From Micractinium sp. NFX-FRZ (Eukaryota; Chlorophyta; Trebouxiophyceae; Chlorellales; Chlorellaceae), in contig JAPTJF010000348.1 in assembly GCA_029339195.1 (NCBI GenBank), forward strand, positions 1-64,000: DNA of 64,000 nucleotides. The letters run 5' to 3'. The position numbers and the translations under genes were made by a program. Below, in pieces: positions 1-10,000 of the stretch. Below the pieces are notes generated by a model. It searched no databases and was not told the DNA's origin. It saw nothing but the letters and a program-made list of their open reading frames with translations. Position 1 is the stretch's first letter; every line of letters begins with the position of its first letter.

Positions 1-537
1 TTTCCCCCCAGCCCAAGCTGCCTCTTGGGGGTCTGTATCGCAAGTTTCATTGCGGAGAAACGGACTGTAAACACAAAACAAGCAAGCAAACAAGGTCGCT
101 GCCACGTCGCCCTGCTCCCAAACTCGAGTGTCGCGTGCTCACCGAGATGCAAGTGCGCCAGCTTGTCCCGCACAGCCCCCTCACCTGCTAGCGAGACATG
201 TTGGTGGGGCGGCAGGGAGGGCAGGGGGGCAGGAGTGAGCGGAGCGGGAGGCAACAGCAGCAGGCAGGGTTAAGGAGGAGGCGGCCGTGGCACCGGCACG
301 GGAATGCAGCGGTACACCTGTGGCTGGCCAGCCAGTCGCAACAAGCGTCACAGCACATGCTGCGGGTTGCAGCGGCCCTGCCCGGCAACCAAAATGTGCA
401 CAGCGCACGCGCCTTGCTTGCTCACCCGCCAGGGGTCCCTTGTCGGCGGCGGCAGCCAGGTCAGCCCTGGTCAGCCCCCACCCCTGCTCCGCCCGTGTCG
501 CAATACCAGCACTGCCCAGCTTGTCGGATTCAGCCAT
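1..537 (-). CDS. Partial unknown gene, 3' part beyond left edge
   Basis: Three putative exons on the minus strand join in frame: 537-426, 184-143 and 32-1 (continuing off the window). The ATG at 537-535 opens MAESDKLGSAGIATRAEQGW; exon 2 reads EGAVRDKLAHLHL and exon 3 DPQEAAWAGGK. Both junctions are phase 1 with GTGAGC donors and CAG acceptors, and the intron before exon 2 ends in a long pyrimidine tract. I do not recognise a family. The second intron (142-33) carries the 47-base element also found in a MYND gene intron, and that element supplies the proposed acceptor. The gene would lie tandem to the dipeptidase upstream. Support is splice signals and frame only. Confidence 0.4.
31..77 (-). 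repeat. 47-base intronic element, copy 1
   Basis: Positions 31-77 are the exact reverse complement of 21132-21178, 47 of 47 bases. Each copy lies in an intron and in the sense orientation of its host gene, including an internal TTTACAG and a terminal GATACAG that look like acceptor sites. The flanks beyond 47 bases are different except for a short gapped extension on the 5' side. Confidence 0.85.
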
Positions 538-1270
538 GGGGCTGGAGAAGTGGGAGGGCAGGAGCCAAGCGAGGCGGGCGGGAACGGCGAGGCGGGCGGA
601 AACGGCGGCACGGGCAGGGGCGGGCCCAAGGGTTGAAGGCCGGGGCTGTCGAGCGGCGGCGTGGGTGGGCAGGTGGGCCAATGTGCTGGACGTCCTGTCG
701 TCACGAGAGGAGGCGCAGGGCAGGGGTTCGAGGGTCGGGGCGCTGGGGCGGAGAAAGGTCCACAGCAGACAAGCAGGCACGCTCACCTTGCTGCCGTGGC
801 TGCCAAGCGCGTGCGCAGCATCCAGAATGGGGCGATCAGGGTGTGGAGAAGAGTGCAGCTAAGGCTACAAAAGATGCCATGCCTGCTGTGCCTGGCTGCT
901 TCCCAGCTTCCCGGCCATCGCCCAGCCCTCCCCCTTGTGGATCACCCGTTGAGGCTGCTCCTCTCATTAGCCTGCCAAGAGCGAACAGTGTGATTACAGT
1001 ATAGTGTACATGCGATGTTTCCTATCGGCTGTTGTCTGTGAACAGTTGTAGCAAGCACCGGTGCCGAATGCAGGAACGTTGCAGCTGGGCGAACGGCTAC
1101 TGGCGTGCTGTCGCAGCATATCCCGCCACGTCACATGTCATGCCGCACCCAGGCAGGCTCCTGTTGCTGCGCAGGGCTTCCAAATGTACCTACCAAAGCA
1201 GGACTGCTACTGGAAAGTCTGGCTGGCTGAAGGGGCTGCTGCAGCACGTGCTACACGCAGGACGTGCGCC
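538..1270. other. Dipeptidase 3' UTR and intergenic region
   Basis: The stretch holds the 3' UTR of the dipeptidase, with a minus-strand TGTAA at 998-994, then GC-rich sequence upstream of the partial gene at the left edge. Long ORFs here are low-complexity Gly/Ala/Arg/Pro shadows and I see no supportable exon. Confidence 0.5.
994..998 (-). terminator. TGTAA polyadenylation motif of the dipeptidase gene
   Basis: TTACA on the plus strand reads TGTAA on the minus strand, about 270 nt after the dipeptidase stop. TGTAA is the usual poly(A) signal in green algae. Confidence 0.5.
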
Positions 1271-4200
1271 CTACGTGCGTGCCGCCAGCTGGCGCAGGAT
1301 GTCGAGCGTGGCCAGCCAGAAGGGCTGCACCGTAGAGATGCGCACCTGCTCGTCGGGGGAGTGGGCGCCGCTGCGGGCGTCGAGGGGGGCAGGGGGGAGG
1401 CAGGACCGATGTGTGGCATGAGGGGCGGGGAGAGAAGACGACACACCAAATTGAAGGGGTTGTGGGGCCGCAGCAAAGTTTGCGCTGCGTCCCACCCTCT
1501 CAGGCTAGGCGCTGGTCGCCCGCCGCCGCCGTCCAGTGTGGCAAGCATACAACACTCGAATCAGGGCAGCACACAGCTGCTCACGTGATGGTGGGTCCGT
1601 AGCTCACGGCAGTCCAGGCTGGGCAGCATGTGACATGAAAGCAAGTAGCAGTTGCAGGATTCGAAAGCTGGGCTCACGTGATGGTGGGCCCGTAGCTGAC
1701 GCAGTCCAGGCCGGGCAGCTTCTCCCCGATGATGCCGCACTCCAGGCCCGCGTGGATCGCCTTCACCTCGGGGGCCTTGCCTGCCAGGGTGGCAGGGGGC
1801 CGGGATGGAGGGGAGGGCGCAGAAGCACGAGGGTGGCCGGCGGGGGGTGGGAGGCCACAGCGATGGCCGAAGGCAGATCTAGACAGAACAAAGCAGCGGC
1901 ACAGCCAACGGCTGCAGAGCTAGAGTGGCCTTGGCATGGGACGTCAATTCCGGCACCCCCTATCATGGCCGCTGCTGTCATCCCGCGCACGGCGTGCACT
2001 CCCTGCGGCAAGCAAACTGGCAGCCCCTGATCCCGCTGCGGCCATCGCCTGCTACAGCAGCCCACCTGTCACGCGGCCAATCGTCTCTGCTGTAAGCTTG
2101 ACAATGGAGGAGCTGGGGTTGGGCGCCCAGCCGGGGTAGGCGTCGTCCTGAGGGGCAGGCAGGCAGGGTGGGCAAGCAGACAGGTGGGCGGCAGAGAGGG
2201 AAGTTGAAGAGACACCTCCGACCACAGCTGACATGCGGGCCAAGACGGCGGCGCATGCTCAAGAACGTTACTTCTTGGCCCGGGCTAGCCAAAGCAGGGC
2301 TTGCGGTCATACACTTGCACCGCCCCCTCTGTTGCCCACCTGCTCCACCTGGGCGCCGCACAGCCGGCCGATGCGGGTGATGGTGGAGCGGACCTGGAGC
2401 GGGTGCGTGGGTGAGATGAGTCAACTACTCAATCAATTGAGAGCGAACTTGAAGCAGGATCGAGGCGGTGAGCGGGGCGCCGGCGTGTGGGCCAATGTAC
2501 GTGCCGCAAGCATTAGCAGGGAACATGCCAGGCAAACACGTGGCCCCGCGGTGCCTCCTCCCTGCTCCGGTGCCGCAGCAGCGATGAGCTCCACCTCCAG
2601 CAATCCCGTGCCCCCTGCTTGCTCAAGCACACGCCTCAGGCCGCTGCACAAGGAGCCTCTTCTGCCTTGCCCCACTCCCACTCCCAAAGCGCGACCACAG
2701 CAGGCAAAGCGCCCCCCACCTGCTCGAGGGCGGGCATCAGGCTGCTGCGTGTGGAGCACTGCACCGCAAAGGCGGCCTGCCCGGCGGCGGCGCCCGACTC
2801 AAGTGGCTTGATGGACGCCAGGTTGGTGGAGGTCTCAACCAGGCCTGTTGGGTCAGGAATGGGACGGAAGGAAGGACGGCAGTGTTCAGCATAAGCTCCC
2901 GCCGGACTCAACAAGGGGCTTGCTGGAGGGCAGGTTGGCGGGAGGTTGTGCCAGACGTGACTGTGCCAGGCGTGACTCTTCAGTGGAGAGGAGGGCGGCC
3001 AGGTTGGTGGAGGTTGTGGCCAGGCGTGCCAGCAGAGAGATACCAGAGGAGCAGAGGAGCAGGAGACGGCCCTGCTGCTGCACACCAAGTGTTGCATGGC
3101 AGGCAACCGCCCACTCGCCCCGCCCTCTACTCCCATGCCCGCTGCCGCAGCCCCCCCACCCTCGACCGCGTGGCTCAGCTTGACCACGCCGTGCGGCAGC
3201 GTGAGCAGCAGGTCCACCAGCTGCCCCCCTGCCGCCGCTGTCAGGCACTTGGCAGGCGGTGTGGCAGCAGGCGCGGCAGAGACGCTGAGCCCCGGCTCTT
3301 TCAGGCTGTACTCCTGCTCATAGGCCGCCGCCCGCTGGGCTACTGCGGCCTGTGCCGCCTCCAGCTGGGCGGTAGGCACCTGCAGGGGACGATCATGCAT
3401 TGCACAAGGGTTGACAATGGCTGGGCGGTATGGAGGGGAACAGGGTGTGCTGCGGGGGGGAGGCACTGGCGCTTGCTCGTCGCTCACCATGCAGTGCCAC
3501 CCCTCCCACCCTCGGCGTGCCCCCACCTGCCTCCCCCCCATCCGCAAGTCACCACCGTCGGGCATGCGCTCCCCTTGCATGCAAACGCCCTCCCCCCCGG
3601 ACCCTCTGCCACTCACCGCCCTCCATCCACACTGGCCCCACCTTCTGACACTCACTCATCCACGACGCAACGCTTACTGCCTCCCAGGCATGCGCCCTGC
3701 TGCCTCCCTGCTGACTTCCTTTCTCCTCCAACCCTCTGCTTACTCACCGCCACTGTGGCGCCGCACTCCCGAGGGATGGCGTTGCGCTTGTCGCCGCCCT
3801 GCATGCCCACCAGCCGGGCAGCGGGGGCTGCCGCCAGCACCGCCTCAACCGTCGCCGCCGCCATACGCACTGCGTTGCCTGCAGGGGTGGGCGGTACAGG
3901 CAGAGGTTTGTTGCCAGGCAGTGGCAGGGCACCTCAGCTGCTTCTGGTCGGTACACACAAGATGGGGGTGTGCAGCCCGGAGCGGTGCGCAGGCACGGCT
4001 CTCCAGGGTGTGACACAGGGCCAACTTCCCAGCCTGCCCCCAACCATGTGACCTGCAATGCACATGCACCTGGCACGCCTGTTGTGCTTTCGTGTATGCT
4101 GCCCCTGCTGTGCCCCTGCTGCCCCTGCTGTGCGCCTCACCCCTGTCCTCGTGGATGTTGATGCCGCTGTGCCCGCCCAGCAGCCCCTTCACCAAGATCT

Positions 4201-6870
4201 CCAGCGCTGCATGTCGGGAGGTTCAGAATGCCTTTGATTCCTGACAATATTCAAACGTCCATCTGAACGTGACCCGCCGCAGTGCAAGGCAGTGAGGGCA
4301 CCAGTAGGGCAAAGTGTGGGCTGCTGAAAGTGGGTGCAGACGTGTCCAATGCCTCGAGCTAAGGGTGGCGGGCGCAGGGGCACGGTGCTGCCCACGGTGC
4401 ATGGACGAGCCTTTCAGAGGCAGGCATCACCGCCTGTATAACACTTGTGCATGCCGCCCACCCACCCATCCACGCTACCCACCCGTGAAGTCGGCGGGCA
4501 GCTCCTCCTGCTGCAGGTTGAGCCGCAGGACGCTGTCGCCACCGCCTGCAAGCGAGGGTGGCGTGTTGAGCAGGTGGAGGCGGGTGGGTGTCGGGTGGGG
4601 CCGAAGTGTCGGGGTAGGATATCGGGCATGTCCAGGTGGGCAGTGCAACGCCTGTGAGTGCACACATAGCGCCACACGCACCCGCCAGCCAAAGAACAGC
4701 CACCATTTCCCAGCAAGTAACCTCGTTTTCATGGGGGCCCACCCACCCGCACATCCGATGAACACGTCGCCCCAGTCCTCCGTGTCCAGGTTGAGCAGCG
4801 TGCGCCCCTTCAGCATGCTGCCGTCCAGCTCAAATGCGCCTGCGGCAAGGGAGCGGAACACATGGGGCATGTGCAGGGTTTGAGCAGGGATTGAGCAGGA
4901 CCCTACAGAAGAAGCGAGTGCAGGGGTGGGGCTGCAGGCTGCCGTCAGGTGGCGGCTGCATGAGCGGAAGAAGAACAGGCTGATTATTGTCACGTGGGGA
5001 GAGCGAGCAAGCATTGCCCTCCCAGCATTGTCCTCCCCACTTGCCCTCTCAAGAAACCACCTCCCCCCGGAGCCGACCCACCCGTCAGCCCCGTCTCCTC
5101 GTCAATCGTGAACAGGCACTCAAGGGGCGGCAGTGTCTCGCTCTGAGGCAGGTCCAGCAGCGCCAGGGCGGCGCACACCCCGATGCCTGTGATGGGAGGG
5201 CAGGCGGAGAGTGGGCAGGGTGCAGCAGGTCCGGGCCGCACGGCCGCCACCTCTGCAAGCCAAACAGCACCGCCGAGCCTCGCACCCATGGCCACATTAC
5301 ACCCCAACCCACCCACCGTTGTCGCTGCCCAGCGTGGTGCCGTCGGCGGTGATCCAGTCGCCGCTGCGCACCTGCCGGTGGGGAGCAACACTGGTGTGAG
5401 TTTCTGGGCACAGGACAGGTGGGCGGACAACTGTGCTGCCTGTGCTTGTCCAACCAGTTGTGCGAGGCCGGTGGGGCCCACATGATGTGCCTCCCCCACC
5501 TGCACACCCATGCATAGAACCACAAACAACCACACGCCACAGCCCACCCATGCGAGCCAGCCTGCGGGAGCCCCTGTGATACTCTGCCCCACAGAATAGC
5601 AGATGCCGTGAGCTCACCAGCCCGATGGGATCCTGCATGAAGTCCCGCTGCACGTCGCACTTATAACACCTCCTAAATACACACACAAAAAAACCGACAC
5701 TTAGATCGGGCGGGCGCTCACCAGGCGGATGGGGTCCTGCATGAAGTCGTGCTGCGTGTCCGTGTTCTTCTCGCACACCATGTCCACGTGGCCTGATGGG
5801 GGAGGAGGGGAGCAGGGAGGGGAGCAGGGTGGGGACGTGATGCAGCAGAGCAGGTGAGAGGGTGGGTGGAGAGGGGAGGGTCGGTGGGAGGGGAGGGGGC
5901 AGAGCAAATGAGAGGCAGGTGGCGAGGGGAGGCTGGCTGGCCGGCAGCGGCAAAAGGCAGGCCCCCCGGGCCACACAAGAGCCGACTCCCACGCCTACTC
6001 AGCCAAGACCAGAGCTCAGCCCGGGCCAGGCAGGGAGGCGCATGCGTGACAGCTCACCCTGCACAATCACGGGCGGCGCGTTCTCGCCGCCGCCGCTGCC
6101 GGGCCGCCGGATCACAATGTTTCCCACAGCGTCCTGCAACCGAGTGAGGGCAGCGCAGTGCAGTACAGTGCCTGAGACAGGTGAAGAGCTGCAGTGCTGT
6201 TCCACGCACGAAGCGCAGGCCCCGCATGCTCAACCCTCGCCTGCATGGCTGCAGTGTTGTGCCCCACACGCTGCGCCCAGCCCCCTTCCCCATCGTGCGA
6301 CGCCCCTGTCCTCCCCCCCCCACACCCCCGCAGCACAGCGCAGCACCCACCTGCTGCCACTCGAGGCCCCGGTCGGCGGCAAACTGCTTCAGCCAGTCCA
6401 GCACCCTGCAGGAATGCACAGGGAAAAGAAATGGTGTGGACAGCGTAGGGCATGGGCGTGCAGACAACGAGCAGGGGCAGGTGAAAGGAGCTCATTCCCG
6501 CGCCCACCAACCACCCACAACCACCCCACCGCTACATTGCGCGGCGGCCACACCTGCCCTCGTGCTTGGAAGGGCGCGGGATCTTGCTCAGCTCCCCAAA
6601 GTGGGCCCAGAGCGTTGCGGGCTCCAAGCCCTGCAGGGCTGCTGGAAGCTCACTGGCTGGCATCGCTGCGGGCGCCGAGGCGGCAGTGGCGGAGGTCCGT
6701 GCGGCGGCAGCACCTCGCTCTGCCCAGGTGGTTCTGAGGGAGCGGAGAGTGGTCGAGGGGCTGGTCGCGCCTGCTGCGGGCCAAGCTGTGCGAGCGGCGC
6801 TTGTAAAAGAGGGGCGGACCGTTCGTGAAAAAGGCCCTGAGAGGTGGGCAGCGGCTCGGCTCAGCAGCAT
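1271..6870 (-). CDS. Aminoacyl-histidine dipeptidase (PepD-type, peptidase M20)
   Basis: Zinc dipeptidase of the PepD/cytosolic non-specific dipeptidase family, hydrolysing Xaa-His and other dipeptides. Sixteen exons close in frame to 568 aa: 6870-6554, 6405-6351, 6133-6058, 5792-5722, 5371-5317, 5186-5082, 4839-4747, 4545-4483, 4206-4141, 3878-3748, 3379-3160, 2844-2720, 2393-2349, 2147-2066, 1780-1678, 1370-1271. All metal and catalytic motifs are visible in order: GHVDMVCEKN (His), TTLGSDNG (Asp), TIDEETG (Glu-Glu), NLDTEDWGD (Asp), NAIPRE and GAHSPDEQ (final His). The family core starts at ELPAALQGLEPATLWAHFG near residue 70. The preceding Arg/Ser/Ala-rich stretch from the ATG at 6870 looks like an organelle-targeting peptide; the ATG just before ASELPAAL would give a cytosolic form. 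Several introns carry copies of exon edges. It shares a 217-bp divergent promoter with the photolyase gene. Confidence 0.93.
1579..1632 (-). repeat. Degenerate copy of dipeptidase exon 15 3' end plus donor
   Basis: About 50 bases matching 1672-1724 with few differences. The copied part includes the exon end encoding YGPTIT and the GTGAGC donor, and it lies downstream in the following intron. Confidence 0.8.
2899..3030 (-). repeat. Two degenerate copies of the dipeptidase exon 12 5' end
   Basis: The stretches 2899-2960 and 2978-3030 both resemble 2790-2850, the acceptor side of exon 12 (core CAGGTTGGTGGAGGT on the plus strand). Both copies lie upstream of the exon in the preceding intron. Confidence 0.65.
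5612..5660 (-). repeat. Degenerate copy of dipeptidase exon 4 3' end plus donor
   Basis: The copy matches 5716-5764 at roughly 40 of 49 bases. It would read RDFMQDPIGL against HDFMQDPIRL in the real exon, followed in both by a GTGAGC donor. It lies about 60 bases into the downstream intron. Confidence 0.8.
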
Positions 6871-7087
6871 GTATAGCGATCTTGGGGCATCACGGCGGTG
6901 CCTTGGTGGCGCGGGCAGATTGAAGGGAGCGCAGGGGGCGAGGGCTTTGCGCAGCACGCCACAGCAGCGCGCCTCGCTGCCCAAGACCAGCGGAATGCAG
7001 TTGTGGACCAGCCATTCAGCACTTAGTACATTGCCGTAAATCAAGGACATTCGTGAGCGGCCCAAGCTCGCACATCCTGCCCAGTTG
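6871..7087. promoter_or_regulatory. Divergent promoter, dipeptidase / photolyase
   Basis: Only 217 bp separate the two proposed ATGs, so promoter and 5' UTR elements must be shared or interleaved. No clear TATA box or other named motif is visible. Confidence 0.55.
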
Positions 7088-10000
7088 ATGGTCTTTCGCT
7101 GCACCAGGCTTGCCGTGGTGCTCCTCCCCTCCCTGCATAGCTCGACAGCAGTGAGACGAAACTTTGGAGCATCGGCAGTGCGCCCGAAAGCAGCTACCGG
7201 GACGGCACCAGTCAGTTGGGCAGCGGCGGCGGCAGGCAGCAGCGGTGGCGGCAGTGGCAGGATGGGGAAAACTGCCATCATCTGGTTCCGCAAGGCACGC
7301 TGCTTCGTCGGTGTTTATTTGTGTTGCACTTATCCTGCACAATGTCTGCTGGTGTGGCCCTGGGCCACCGGTCGCATGCCGCCACATTCCCGACCCTCTG
7401 CCTGTCTGTCACAACCTGTTGGCCCGCCTCACCCCTCCCTTCCTCCCTCTTCTCCCTTTCCTCCCCATCTGCAGGGCCTTCGCCTGCACGACAACCCAGC
7501 ACTGCTGGAGGCAGCACAGGGGGCGGACTACCTGTGCCCCATCTTTATTCTGGACCCATGGTTCCTCAAGCCCGAAAAGTGAGTCCAAGGTTGAGGGGCG
7601 GGGCTGGAACAGCAACAGCTTCTTACAGCAGGGTGTTGGGCAGCCTGGCCATTGGTTGGTTACACAAGGGCAGGCTGGCGGGGATTGCAGGAACCGCATG
7701 GCCCTGCCTGCTGCAGCAACCTCCAGCATACCCTGCCCCTCAATCGTGGCCGCCACCTCTGCTGCCTTGCTTTTGCATTGCCCGTCTTGTCATCACGCAG
7801 GGTTGGCACGCTTGGTGGCTGGCAGGCTCCCCTGGCAAGCGCTCCGGTTCTTCAAACTCACGCCCTCATTCTGTGTCACTCCTCTGCTCCCCCTCCAGGG
7901 TTGGCGTGAACCGGGTGCAGTTCCTGCTGGAGAGCCTGGCAGACCTGGATGCCAGGTGGGGGTGGGGGGGGCATGTGTGTGGAGGCTATTGACGGGATGG
8001 GGGGGAGGGGAGAGAAGTTCACGCTTTCTCTTGGGCGCTGTTTGCAGCGAGGTGCTGGGTATTGGTGTCAGGGGCAGTGGCCTGGGGCAACGGTCATGGT
8101 CGGGGTGGGCCAGAGGGGCCAGGATGCCCAACGCCAGCACCGGGCATCCTGGCCCTTCCCAATCAGTGGTATGGGCACCCCTGCAACGAATTTAAAGGAT
8201 GGTGAGGGCCATCAGAAATGGTGCATTAGTCCTCTGCTGGCTGCAGCCGGCCGCAGTGCGGCTGCCAACATCCCGCCCTGCCCCGCCCCGCCCGCCGCCT
8301 GCCTGCAGCTTCCGCGCGCGTGGCTCGCGCCTGCTGGTGCTGCGGGGCACGCCTGACGAGGTGCTGCAGCGGGTGTTCAAGGTGGGGCAGGATAGGGAGG
8401 GGATGCATGAGCAGTGCACTTCGTTGAATGTACGGGTTGGCAGTTGATGTGTTGGGGCCACCATTGTGAGGTTGTTCAAAGTGGGGCCAAGTGCGCAGCT
8501 GCTCAAAGGCGGGGGGTCAGCGGGGGCCTGTGTCGCTGCTGTGCGCCATCAAACACCCATGCATGCATGCAGTGTGGCCCCCATGCCTGGCTGCCACGAT
8601 GCTAGCGCCATCACCACCCCACCTCCTTGCCCGCCTGCCATTGAGATGCTTCTGTGCAGGAGTGGGAAGTCACCCACCTGTGCTTCGAGTCTGACACAGA
8701 GCCGTACGCCAAGCAGAGGTGGGTGGGTGGGCAAGACGGGGGGGTTCTGTAGCCTGGGAGGGCGCTGTGAGGCAACTGCATTGGGTGTCCTGAGCCAGGC
8801 AGGCCTCAAGGTGGGAGCGCAAGCAGCATCTAGGCAGGCGGCCAGCTGCCTGGAACAGCAGCCTCTGTTGCCGCCACTACCCAGCCACCAGCAGGGCATA
8901 GGCGGTGCGGGAGCAGGCAGAGGCGGCCAGCCGGCCCAGTGAGGCTCCCTGTTTTGCACGCACGCCGTGTGCCCCTGCAGGGATGCCGCGGTATGCCAGC
9001 TGGCAGAGCCGGCGGGGGTGCAGGTGCACTCGCCTGTGAGCCACACTCTCTACGTGAGTGTGCCCTGTGGGCAGGGGGGTGCAACCACAGTAGTGCCGCC
9101 AGGGCGTGCCCTGCCCGCCTGCTTTCGAAGCCTGCACTGCCTGTGGGGGTGTTCTGCGCCTGCAGGGATGGAACAGTGCCACATCAGCGACATGGAGGCC
9201 ATCATGAGTAACCTCACCTCCGCCTCTCCCGCCTGCCCGCCCACCCCGCCTGCCCGCCCCCGCAGGACCCCCAGCTGCTGCTGGCCCGCAACGGCGGTCG
9301 CCCCCCGCTGACCATGCAGTCCTTCACCAAGCTGGTGGACGCGGGTGGGTGCTGGGGGTGCACTTTTGTCGTCTTGCATTCGAGGCGGGCTCGCAGCCTT
9401 AATCCGTTCTGTGTCTCTGCCTTCTGTCTCGTCTCCCTTCCTGTCTCGTCTCGTGTGTGTTTGTGTACAGCTGCCAAGAGCTCAAGGCGCTCTGCTCTAA
9501 AGTCGCTGTCCCACACTTGCCCCACCCCTGCTGCAGTGGGGCCGCCCCCCGCGCCGGCGGCCGACCCCCCAGAGAAGCTGCCGCCTCTGGCGCCGCAGGT
9601 GGGGACGGCAGTTGTTGCAGGCAGCGGGTCTTGAGCTTGGGGCAGTGCTGGCAGCACGCTGGCCTTTGAGCCCCATTCCGCTGCCCCACCCATTCCTGCC
9701 GTGCCGCCCTGCTGCGACCTCGTTACAGGCTGCCAGCATGGACGCCGCTGCCTGCTCGGTGCCCACCCTGGCAGACATTGGCTACCCTCCCTCAGGCAGC
9801 ACGCCCTTCAGGGGGGGAGAGACAGCGGCACTTGCACGCATGGCAGGTGAGTGGCAGGGCAGCGCTCGGCACCCGGGGTATTGAGGGCGGTGCTGTGAGG
9901 GCACGCATGGCAGGTGAGTGGCGGGGCAGCGCTCGGCAGGTCGCGGGTGCCGCCACCCGCGTGCGCTCGTCTGCCCCACCCTGCCGCCTCTCAACCTGTC

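Noticed and set aside
198..1004. 268-codon plus-strand ORF
   Set aside because: Low-complexity Gly/Arg/Ala/Gln composition without splice or family support; it overlaps a 3' UTR and a more plausible minus-strand partial gene.
9054..9265. Additional photolyase exon from the GCAG near 9167
   Set aside because: It would insert residues between SHTLY and [11 protein letters not shown], which are directly adjacent in the family, so the segment is treated as intron.
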